Origin: XYD12-FULL-36-8 sp041739035
GTDB lineage: Bacteria; Bacteroidota; Ignavibacteria; Ignavibacteriales; Ignavibacteriaceae
Assembly: GCA_041739035.1 (NCBI GenBank)
Contig: JBGSOQ010000085.1
Coordinates: forward strand, 1 to 15,841
DNA: 15,841 bases
Direction of reading: 5' to 3'
The notes below the pieces were generated by a model, which was not told the DNA's origin, did not search any database, and was given only the letters and a program-made list of their open reading frames with translations. Shown piece after piece: positions 7,427-13,939 of the stretch. Every line of letters begins with the position of its first letter. Position 1 is the stretch's first letter. Position numbers and translations under genes: made by a program.

Positions 7427-8689
7427 TTGAATACTCTAAATAAAATAATTTTACTTACCATATTTACCCTCAATTTCATTTTTCCCCAATCCAAGATTCT
7501 CATCTTTATGGATTTGCAGCAAACCGATCATCTTAAAGCTTATGGGGTTACTTTTCATGCATTAACCAAGGGATCAAAAGCAGATTGGATGTTAAATTAC
7601 CGCGGCGGATCTTTCATGATCGATTATTCTGATAATGTTGCCGTTGAATGCAGAGTTGAAGGGGTCGCTTTTGAAACTATCACTTCATCACAAGCTGCTG
7701 AGATATACTCATTGGTTCAAAGCGATGACAATAATATGGATGTTGTTCGGTTAGAGAAAGCGCCAAAGGTAGCGGTTTATGTTCCACCAGGATTTCAACC
7801 GTGGGATGATGCTGTTACTCTTGCCATGGAATACGCTAAAGTTCCGTATGATAAAATTTGGAATGACGAAATTCTTCGCGGAGATTTGGAGAAATATGAT
7901 TGGCTTCATCTGCATCATGAGGATTTTACGGGACAATATGGAAAATTTTATGCAAGCTTTGCCAATGCACAATGGTATATCGATCAGCAAATTCAATATG
8001 AAAACAATGCAAAGAAAAACGGTTTCAAAAAAGTCTCTGAGATGATGAAAGCCGTAAGCTTAACAATTAAAAATTATATTGCACAAGGCGGATTCTTATT
8101 TGCAATGTGTTCCGCTACGGATTCATACGATATTTCTTTGGCAGCTATGAATGTTGACATCTGTGCAGAAATGTATGACGGTGATGCGGCGGATTCAAAA
8201 GCACAAGATCAATTGGATTTTACGAACTCTCTTGCATTTCAAAATTTCAAGCTTGAGAATAATCCTTATGTTTATGAGTATAGCGATATTGATATTCAGC
8301 CGCTTGAAATTGGCAATTTTGAAAACGATTATTTTACCTTGTTCGATTTCTCAGCAAAGTATGATCCCGTTCCGACAATGCTGACTCAAAACCATGCAAA
8401 TGTTATCAAAGGATTTATGGGACAAACAACAATGTTCAGAAGAGAATTAATTAAAACTTCAGTTATTAATTTGGCAGAGAGACAGGGAACTAATCAGGTC
8501 AAATACATTCACGGGAATTTTGGAAGAGGTACATTTACATTTTACGGTGGGCACGATCCCGAAGATTATCAGCATGCTGTGGGTGATCCGCCGACAGAGT
8601 TGGCTTTATACAAAAATTCGCCGGGCTACAGGTTAATTTTAAATAACGTTTTGTTCCCGGCAGCAACAAAGAAAAAACAAAAAACGTAA
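7427..8689 (+). CDS. Secreted conserved protein of unknown function (family often mislabelled asparagine synthetase B)
   Basis: 420 residues with a hydrophobic signal peptide at about 1-20. I recognise the family from Bacteroidota proteins named asparagine synthetase B, but it lacks that enzyme's N-terminal catalytic Cys2 and the SGGxDS ATP-pyrophosphatase loop. Conserved-looking blocks are DHLKAYGVTFHAL (34-46), KVAVYVPPGFQPWDDAV (114-130), DWLHLHHEDFTGQYGKF (158-174), GGFLFAMCSATDSYD (221-235) and FYGGHDPEDYQH (372-383). The order of a Rossmann-like segment, a Cys in a turn (C228) and a late His (H376) recalls class-I glutamine-amidotransferase-like folds; that is inference. The start is TTG at 7427: no in-frame ATG lies between the upstream stop at 7394 and residue 28, and TTG restores a full signal peptide. 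The C-terminus is basic (KKKQKT). Substrate is unknown. Confidence 0.85.
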   Translation: MNTLNKIILLTIFTLNFIFPQSKILIFMDLQQTDHLKAYGVTFHALTKGSKADWMLNYRGGSFMIDYSDNVAVECRVEGVAFETITSSQAAEIYSLVQSDDNNMDVVRLEKAPKVAVYVPPGFQPWDDAVTLAMEYAKVPYDKIWNDEILRGDLEKYDWLHLHHEDFTGQYGKFYASFANAQWYIDQQIQYENNAKKNGFKKVSEMMKAVSLTIKNYIAQGGFLFAMCSATDSYDISLAAMNVDICAEMYDGDAADSKAQDQLDFTNSLAFQNFKLENNPYVYEYSDIDIQPLEIGNFENDYFTLFDFSAKYDPVPTMLTQNHANVIKGFMGQTTMFRRELIKTSVINLAERQGTNQVKYIHGNFGRGTFTFYGGHDPEDYQHAVGDPPTELALYKNSPGYRLILNNVLFPAATKKKQKT

Positions 8690-8710
8690 ATTTTTAGTCA
8701 ATAGAACGCT

Positions 8711-8765
8711 GATGACACAGATTTGACTGATCTGCGCTGATCTGTTACATAAGTGTTATCTGTGT
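8711..8765. repeat. Imperfect inverted/direct repeat in intergenic region
   Basis: ACACAGAT (8715-8722) pairs with ATCTGTGT (8758-8765), enclosing two direct copies of CTGATCTG (8727-8734 and 8737-8744). The phrase resembles degenerate intergenic repeats common in this group of bacteria (text like gctgatgacacagatt). No gene or promoter was recognised within it. Confidence 0.5.
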
Positions 8766-8783
8766 GCCATTGATTTTGTTAAA

Positions 8784-8789
8784 AAGGAA
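8784..8789 (+). promoter_or_regulatory. Ribosome-binding site fixing the GTG start of the FAH-family gene
   Basis: AAGGAA lies eight bases before GTG at 8798 in an otherwise A-rich stretch. No in-frame ATG lies near the expected N-terminus, and residues after the GTG match the family start, so the GTG is accepted as the initiation codon. Confidence 0.6.
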
Positions 8790-8797
8790 ATAAAAAA

Positions 8798-9454
8798 GTG
8801 AAAACAGTAAGAATAAAAAACTCCACACAGCAATTTACCATTGGCAAAATTGTTTGTGTAGGTAGAAACTATGCCGAACATGCAAAAGAGTTGGGAAATG
8901 AAGTTCCTGAGAAGCCGGTAATATTCTTAAAACCGTCCTCAGCACTTATTCAATCAGGAGACAAAATCATTCATCCGACATTTTCCAAGGATATGCACCA
9001 CGAGGTTGAGTTAGTTTTACTGATTGGCAAGATGGTAAAAAATGCTGACAAAACTGAAGCTGAAGAAGCAATAATAGGTTACGGTGTTGGATTGGATATG
9101 ACGCTCCGTGATATTCAAAATGAACTTAAGAAGAAAGGTCACCCGTGGACAATTGCAAAATGCTTTGATACATCTGCAGTTGTTTCTGACTTTGTCCATA
9201 AGTCTGATTGTAAGCTTACACTTGATGAAGAAATTTCATTATCAGTTAACGAACAGATAAGACAAAAAGAGAAGCTGAATAAAATGCTATTCCGTCCTGC
9301 TGAAATAGTTGAATACATTTCATCTTTGATGACAATGGAAGAAGGGGATTTAATTTTTACCGGAACTCCCGCTGGAGTTGGAAAGGTGGAAGTGGGAGAT
9401 AAGTTAATAGGGGAAATTCAAAATATAGTAAAATTGGAAGTCTCTGTAGTTTAA
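8798..9454 (+). CDS. Fumarylacetoacetate hydrolase (FAH) family protein
   Basis: A 218-residue single-domain FAH-fold enzyme of the YcgM/FAHD1 type. Members are acylpyruvate hydrolases or oxaloacetate decarboxylases using a divalent metal. GRNYAEHAKE is at residues 22-31, FLKP at 43-46 and HHEVEL at 67-72 (metal ligands E69 and E71). GLDMTLRD at 98-105 supplies the third ligand D100. KKKGHPWTIAKCFDTSA (111-127) and FTGTPAGVG (187-195) complete the active site. Length and motifs are complete. The start is GTG, with AAGGAA eight bases upstream. It follows the 420-residue gene by 108 bp containing a repeat. It converges on ruvA with only four bases between the stop codons. The exact substrate cannot be assigned from sequence. 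Confidence 0.93.
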   Translation: MKTVRIKNSTQQFTIGKIVCVGRNYAEHAKELGNEVPEKPVIFLKPSSALIQSGDKIIHPTFSKDMHHEVELVLLIGKMVKNADKTEAEEAIIGYGVGLDMTLRDIQNELKKKGHPWTIAKCFDTSAVVSDFVHKSDCKLTLDEEISLSVNEQIRQKEKLNKMLFRPAEIVEYISSLMTMEEGDLIFTGTPAGVGKVEVGDKLIGEIQNIVKLEVSVV

Positions 9455-9458
9455 GATT

Positions 9459-10040
9459 CTACCTGTTCAACTCACTCAACGCTTTCTTAATCAGTTCTTC
9501 GAGTGAAAGTGCAGGCTGACTCTGAAGAATATTTCTCACTACATTATCCGCAATCTTAGAATTGTAACCAAGTGTTGATAAAGCAGAGACAGCTTCATTT
9601 TTTATACTCATTGGAATTGCAGTTGTTCCTTCTTCTTTTACTTGATCGACTTTGGTTCTGAGCTCTAGAACTAATCTCTCAGCTGTTTTTCTTCCGATTC
9701 CTGGAACGGCAACTATACGAGATATATCGGCAGATTGGATTGCGTTTTTCAAATCATCAGTTTGAATCCCTGAAAGCAAGCTTAAGGCAATTTTGGGTCC
9801 AATGCCGCTGACAGAGATTAAAAGCTCAAACATTTCTTTTTCAGATTCACTGTAAAACCCGAAGAGAGAAATTGAATCCTCTTTCACATTTGTATGTATG
9901 AACAATGAAGCAATTTCTTTTCCGCTTATTTTCTCAAAAGTATTTATAGAAATGCCAACGACGTACCCAACACCATTCACATCCAAAATAACTTTTGTTG
10001 GCTTAGAGGAAATTATTTTACCTGTTAAAAAACCAATCAT
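9459..10040 (-). CDS. ruvA: Holliday junction branch migration complex subunit RuvA
   Basis: Binds four-way DNA junctions as a tetramer and loads the RuvB motor onto them during recombination and repair. At 193 residues it is the usual size. The N-terminal OB-fold is at about 1-64 (MIGFLTGKI, VNGVGYVV). Two helix-hairpin-helix motifs follow, SGIGPKIA at 78-85 and PGIGRKTAERL at 113-123. A flexible linker spans about 132-145, and the RuvB-contacting domain III 146-193 (AVSALSTLGYNSKIADNVV). It is the last leftward gene after ruvC, 129 bp downstream of it; ruvB is not in the window. A GGAGGA element lies 13 bases before the ATG, a longer gap than usual, at the foot of a hairpin. The stop codon is four bases from the convergent FAH-family gene and no terminator is visible. 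Confidence 0.98.
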   Translation of the reverse strand: MIGFLTGKIISSKPTKVILDVNGVGYVVGISINTFEKISGKEIASLFIHTNVKEDSISLFGFYSESEKEMFELLISVSGIGPKIALSLLSGIQTDDLKNAIQSADISRIVAVPGIGRKTAERLVLELRTKVDQVKEEGTTAIPMSIKNEAVSALSTLGYNSKIADNVVRNILQSQPALSLEELIKKALSELNR

Positions 10041-10053
10041 ATAAATTTAAAAT

Positions 10054-10076
10054 TCCTCCGAAGGCATCCCTTCGGG
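10054..10076 (-). promoter_or_regulatory. Hairpin overlapping the ruvA Shine-Dalgarno sequence
   Basis: On the minus strand a perfect 7-bp stem CCGAAGG/CCTTCGG (10069-10075 with 10058-10064, 4-nt loop) is followed directly by AGGA. The last GG of the stem therefore contributes to GGAGGA (10054-10059), the ruvA ribosome-binding site. If folded in the mRNA it could partly mask the site. It could equally be a dispersed palindromic repeat that happens to supply a Shine-Dalgarno sequence. Confidence 0.45.
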
Positions 10077-10169
10077 AAAAAGTAAAAATGAAAAATTTAA
10101 AAGGAATTTCTTATAACAATTTAACAATATAGCAATACAACAATAAATGACTATCAATGACCAACGTGT

Positions 10170-10709
10170 TCAATAAGTGACGACTCTCTCGGGATTCGCT
10201 TCAACAAATGCCTTCCAGCTTTTCTTTTTACTGCTGGGTTTTCTTAATCTGAAAGCATGGCACAAAGCTACGGCAAGAGCATCGGTTTCGTCGAATCGCA
10301 TCTTCTCGCTCGATATTTCCAATAAAGTTCTTACCATAAAAAATACCTGCTGCTTTGATGCTGCTCCTTTTCCCACAACGGATTTTTTTATTTCTCTGGG
10401 AGAATATTCGTTAGTTGGAATTTTGTTATGCGCCGCCGCTAAAATTGATACTCCTCGTGCATATCCTATCTTCATCGCCGATTGAACATTCTTACCGTAA
10501 AATGCAGTTTCAATTGCGAATTCATCCGGTTTATAAGTCTTGATTAATTTATCAAGCTGATCATAAATAATTTCGAGTTTTTGCGGAAGATTTTCTTTCG
10601 CCGGAAGTTTTATACTGCCGCTCGCGATTCTCTGGCACATAGAAAAATTTTGTCTTATGATTCCATAACCAGTGACGATTGTTCCGGGATCGATACCGAG
10701 AATTATCAT
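10170..10709 (-). CDS. ruvC: Crossover junction endodeoxyribonuclease RuvC
   Basis: Resolves Holliday junctions by paired nicks, acting with RuvAB. It has 179 residues and an RNase H-like fold. The four acidic catalytic residues are placed as in E. coli RuvC: D7 in GIDPGT, E67 in FAIETAF, and D140 and D143 in RFDETDALAVA. The conserved SPREIKKSVVGKGAASKQQV block is at 103-122. The ATG at 10709 puts D7 in register with the family; no Shine-Dalgarno sequence is evident. It lies between yebC and ruvA, all leftward, the common yebC-ruvC-ruvA order. The C-terminal tail (SKKKSWKAFVEANPERVVTY) is a short basic extension. Confidence 0.98.
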   Translation of the reverse strand: MIILGIDPGTIVTGYGIIRQNFSMCQRIASGSIKLPAKENLPQKLEIIYDQLDKLIKTYKPDEFAIETAFYGKNVQSAMKIGYARGVSILAAAHNKIPTNEYSPREIKKSVVGKGAASKQQVFFMVRTLLEISSEKMRFDETDALAVALCHAFRLRKPSSKKKSWKAFVEANPERVVTY

Positions 10710-10752
10710 ATAAATTGATTGAATTGATCGACTGACTTAATTGCAATTGTCT

Positions 10753-10821
10753 TTGCCACGAATTACACTAATTCCTACGAATGCTTCAAATTATTAGTGT
10801 CAATTCGTGATATTAGTGGCA
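10753..10821. repeat. Long imperfect inverted repeat between yebC and ruvC
   Basis: The left arm 10753-10772 (TTGCCACGAATTACACTAAT) is matched in reverse complement by 10793-10809 (ATTAGTGTCAATTCGTG) with one bulged C. Then, after a short insertion, TGGCA at 10817-10821 completes the pairing. The gcCACGAATT-type phrase resembles degenerate inverted repeats scattered through environmental Bacteroidota genomes. In leftward mRNA it would form a long hairpin 12 bases after the yebC stop. No clean T-run follows, so it is not a standard terminator. Confidence 0.6.
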
Positions 10822-10832
10822 GAATATTGACA

Positions 10833-11570
10833 TCATTTTATAGAATTCAAATCAAAATCTGCATTTGAATACACATTCTGAACGTCATCAAGATCTTCGA
10901 GTGATTCTATTAGCTTAATAACTTTTTCGGCATCATCGCCGCCTACTGCTATACTATTTTTAGCAATCCATTGAAGAGATGCATTTTCTATTTCTAAATT
11001 TTTATCGATCAAAGCTTTTCTCACGGTCTCAAAATTTTCGAGAGACGTTTGAACCTCAATATATTGATCTTCAGATTGAAAATCATCAGCACCTGCGTCA
11101 AGTACTGATTCCATTATTTCATCTTCACTTTTACTTTGTTTTGGTAACGTAATTATGCCTTTTCTATCGAACATCCATGCAACTGAACCCGTTTCACCCA
11201 TAGCTCCGCTGTATTTACTAAAGAGATGACGAACTTCTGCTACGGTTCTATTTTTATTATCCGTTGCAACCTCAACAATCATTGCAACTCCTGAAGGACC
11301 ATAGCCCTCATAGTTTAATTCATGATAAGTTGTTCCTTCCAATCCACCAGTTGCTTTTTTGATCGCACGGTCAATATTATCGGCTGGCATATTTGCAGAT
11401 TTTGCGTTATCAACCGCAAGCCGTAAACGAGGGTTGCCGCTGATATCTCCGCCGCCTTCTCTTGCAGCGATAGTAATTTCTTTAATTAACTTGGTAAAAA
11501 TTTTACCTCTCTTTGAGTCGATTACCGCTTTTTTTCTTTTAGTGGTTGCCCATTTTGAATGCCCGGACAT
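10833..11570 (-). CDS. yebC: YebC/TACO1-family protein
   Basis: 245 residues, matching the family throughout from the hallmark N-terminus MSGHSKWATTKRKK. Later blocks include RLAVDNAKSANMPADNIDRA (50-69) and GAMGETGSVAWMFDRKG. The family was long annotated as a transcriptional regulator; mitochondrial TACO1 and more recent bacterial work point to a role on the ribosome, helping translation of difficult sequences such as proline runs. Its start codon overlaps the recJ stop by one base (TAATG), with a strong AGGAG (11579-11583) eight bases upstream, so translational coupling to recJ is likely. It is followed by ruvC after a 123-bp gap holding an inverted repeat. Confidence 0.97.
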   Translation of the reverse strand: MSGHSKWATTKRKKAVIDSKRGKIFTKLIKEITIAAREGGGDISGNPRLRLAVDNAKSANMPADNIDRAIKKATGGLEGTTYHELNYEGYGPSGVAMIVEVATDNKNRTVAEVRHLFSKYSGAMGETGSVAWMFDRKGIITLPKQSKSEDEIMESVLDAGADDFQSEDQYIEVQTSLENFETVRKALIDKNLEIENASLQWIAKNSIAVGGDDAEKVIKLIESLEDLDDVQNVYSNADFDLNSIK

Positions 11571-13312
11571 TAATTGCTCTCCTGATTATTATCTATGATA
11601 TGTAAATCTTTAAGTTTTAATTGAGGGAAAGTTTTTCCGTCCTTTGTATACTTGTCTATGCTGAATACTGCCTCAATTGATGCCTGATTTTTATTAAGTT
11701 GCTCGCACATCTCGCCCATATTAAAACCTATGCAATCAAGAATTCGATCAGAGCCCGCTTGTTTTAGATTAAGAATAAGATGATTATTCCCAACAAATCT
11801 TGGCTTGCCTTCAACGTGCAGATTATCCGAAATGAAAACTGGTCTCATATTTCCCGGACCAAAGGGAGCGAATTGATCAATTATTCTGAAAAACTTTGGA
11901 CTTAGATCCGAGAACTTGAGTTTAGAATCAATGTGAATTTCGGGAAGAAATTCTTCTTCGCCTAAAGTTTCCTTTACAATTTGATTAAACTTTGATTTGA
12001 AATCTTCAACCTTTTCAACTTCAACAGCCAAGCCAGCGGCGGCCTGATGACCTCCAAAATGAATCAATAAATCCTCACATTTTTTTAATGCCTGGTAGAT
12101 ATTAAAATTGCTCGTGCTTCGTGCTGAACCTTTTGCCACTCCATCAACCGTTGTTAACATAATTGCAGGACGATAATATTTTTCGACCAGTCTTGAAGCG
12201 ACAATACCAATAACGCCTGGATGCCATGACTCTTCATGGAGAACTATTGCGAGATCTTTATCTAAGTCGAGAGTACCTTCAACTAAATCAAGCGCCTGGA
12301 AAAAAGTATCCTCATCAATTTTTCTTCGCTCATAATTTTCCGACTCGAGAACTGCTGCCAGCTTAATGGCTTCATCAATATTTTCAGTGATGAGCAATTG
12401 AACAGCTCGTTCGGCATCACCTAATCGACCAACAGCATTTATTCTTGGTGCAATTGTGAAAACTATTTGTCCTGAAGTTAAATCACCTGCTTCGAGATGG
12501 CTGCTCTTTATGAGTGCATTTATTCCAGGTCGAGGTGAGTTGTTTACTTGATTTAATCCTTCCTTAACCAGAATTCTATTTTCATCAGTTAAAGTAACTA
12601 TATCTGCAGAAGCAGCAAGAGCAACCAAATCGAGGTATTTTAAAGGTAAATCACGTTTACCAATTCTGTCGGCAACGCCTTGCGCTAATTTAAATGCAAT
12701 TCCTGCTCCGGATAAATATTTAAAAGGATAATTGCATTCTGGTTTTAATGGATCAAGTATTGCGCAAGCTGGGGGCAGATCTTCTTTGGGCTGGTGATGG
12801 TCGCAAATAATAACATCCATCCCGAGTTCATTTGCAAATTGAGTTTCCTCAACCGCTGTAATCCCGCAGTCAACAGAAATGAGAAGGGAGGTTCCTTTGC
12901 TTTTTACAAATTCCACCCCCAATTTTGAAACACCATAACCCTCAGTAAGTCGCTTGGGAATGTGGAAATCTACATTTGCTCCCAGCTCATTCAAAAACAT
13001 GTACATCAACGCTGTTGCACAAGTACCGTCAACATCGTAGTCGCCATAAATACAAATCAATTCATTTTCAGTGATTGCTTCAATTACTCTTGACGTGGCA
13101 GCTTCCATTCCATTCATTAAAAATGGATCATGAATAGCGTCGAGTGAGGGTCGGAAAAATGCTTTTGCTTGTTGATAATTTTTTATGTCTCTAAGAACTA
13201 AAAGTCGGGCAATAGTTTCGGAGATGTTCAGTGATTCGGCAAGAGATTTAACAGTAAATTCATCAGGCTGCTGTTTTATTTTCCAGAGTTTTTTAAGCAT
13301 AAGATTTTCCAT
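11570..13312 (-). CDS. recJ: Single-stranded-DNA-specific exonuclease RecJ
   Basis: A 5'-3' exonuclease on single-stranded DNA that acts in recombination, mismatch and base-excision repair. From the chosen ATG it is 580 residues, normal for RecJ. DHH-family motifs are DYDVDGT (91-97), VDCGI (147-151) and CDHH (170-173), with LSGAGIAF after them. Further on are the DHHA1-type SARSTSNFN and HFGGHQAAAG blocks, then a C-terminal OB-like region. Start choice: the frame is open to a TTG at 13324, but ATG at 13312 is preferred; ATG at 13300 is also possible. The start lies about a dozen bases after the predicted 3' end of RNase P RNA, leaving no room for a separate conventional promoter downstream of rnpB. 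It overlaps yebC by one base. Confidence 0.96.
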   Translation of the reverse strand: MENLMLKKLWKIKQQPDEFTVKSLAESLNISETIARLLVLRDIKNYQQAKAFFRPSLDAIHDPFLMNGMEAATSRVIEAITENELICIYGDYDVDGTCATALMYMFLNELGANVDFHIPKRLTEGYGVSKLGVEFVKSKGTSLLISVDCGITAVEETQFANELGMDVIICDHHQPKEDLPPACAILDPLKPECNYPFKYLSGAGIAFKLAQGVADRIGKRDLPLKYLDLVALAASADIVTLTDENRILVKEGLNQVNNSPRPGINALIKSSHLEAGDLTSGQIVFTIAPRINAVGRLGDAERAVQLLITENIDEAIKLAAVLESENYERRKIDEDTFFQALDLVEGTLDLDKDLAIVLHEESWHPGVIGIVASRLVEKYYRPAIMLTTVDGVAKGSARSTSNFNIYQALKKCEDLLIHFGGHQAAAGLAVEVEKVEDFKSKFNQIVKETLGEEEFLPEIHIDSKLKFSDLSPKFFRIIDQFAPFGPGNMRPVFISDNLHVEGKPRFVGNNHLILNLKQAGSDRILDCIGFNMGEMCEQLNKNQASIEAVFSIDKYTKDGKTFPQLKLKDLHIIDNNQESN

Positions 13313-13324
13313 TTTGAAAATCAA

Positions 13325-13762
13325 AGAACAAAAGTAAGTTCAAACCTATAAGCCGAATTCTGTTTTCCCGATAAATCGAGAATGGCAATTATTTGTCTGG
13401 TTTCCAGATTACTCTGGAATTCTAGCGGTCCACCCGAAAATCATTCAAAGCGAACAACTTTGATCCCGACAAAAGTCGGGATAGATTTCCCTACTTGACC
13501 TTGCTTCGAGTGGGGTTTACCATGTTCCGCATTACGGAATCCTTTCGGACCAGCAGTGTTACCACCACTGCGGTAGGCTCTTACCCTGCCTTTTCACCTT
13601 TACCCCGCCAACGGCGGGGCTGTATATTTTCTGTGGTACTATCCGTATCCCGGGTTTAATCGGGACCCCGGGTGTTACCCGGCACTCTGTTCTGCGAAGT
13701 TCGGACTTTCCTCCCCCCGATAAATCGGAGAGCAATTGCCCGGAATGAGTTACTTTTATTCT
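13325..13762 (-). ncRNA. rnpB: RNase P RNA (bacterial type A)
   Basis: The catalytic RNA that matures tRNA 5' ends. On the minus strand the universal elements appear in order. GAGGAAAGTCCGA (13701-13713) comes first, then ACAGAAAATATACAG (13620-13634), GGTAAGAGCCTACC (13572-13585), a GGTAAACCCC segment near 13515, and ACAGAATTCGGCTTAT (13348-13363). The ends were set by helix P1: 13750-13762 pairs with 13325-13337 over 13 bp with one G-T pair. Several peripheral helices are strongly palindromic (13366-13381, 13463-13482, 13603-13619). The total of ~438 nt is at the long end for this RNA. No intrinsic terminator follows; recJ begins almost at once. Confidence 0.95.
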
Positions 13763-13800
13763 AAAAATCTTTTTATTATTAAAATTTTTTCTAACTGAAG

Positions 13801-13808
13801 CAAATATA
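13801..13808 (-). promoter_or_regulatory. Candidate -7 box upstream of rnpB
   Basis: TATATTTG on the minus strand is an exact match to the Bacteroidota -7 consensus TAnnTTTG. No clear TTG is seen at the usual distance upstream. It would start transcription some 30-40 nt before helix P1, implying a trimmed 5' leader. The rest of 13763-13939 is AT-rich and shows no gene, tRNA or convincing terminator. Confidence 0.4.
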
Positions 13809-13939
13809 AGAAATTACTGGCGTGAAATCAGCAGTTGGAATGTGACTGAGACCAGCCTAATTATTTATCAGTTTAATGAACTAGTAGAACTTGATCATTT
13901 TGTTTTATTCAACACAAATTAAAAACACAAGAATATATG

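Noticed and set aside
7393..7443. Short ATG-initiated frame of 16 codons just before the secreted-protein gene
   Set aside because: Very short, no ribosome-binding site and no recognisable sequence; mentioned only as a possible influence on the TTG start.
7751..8384. Three open frames of 77-88 codons overlapping the 420-residue gene
   Set aside because: They lie wholly within a gene that has a coherent signal peptide and conserved blocks; their translations show no domain features.
10090..10169. CAAT-rich stretch with loosely repeated ACAATA/CAATGAC between ruvC and ruvA
   Set aside because: Spacing is irregular and units are short; I cannot separate it from AT-rich drift or claim an iteron or origin.
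13300..13324. TTG start for recJ at 13324
   Set aside because: The N-terminal extension would begin one base from RNase P helix P1 and adds four residues with no support; ATG at 13312 is simpler.
13832..13939. Possible hairpin after the zinc-ribbon gene (ATCAAGTT against AAACTGAT)
   Set aside because: Pairing needs a bulge and there is no T-run, so it is not supported as a terminator.
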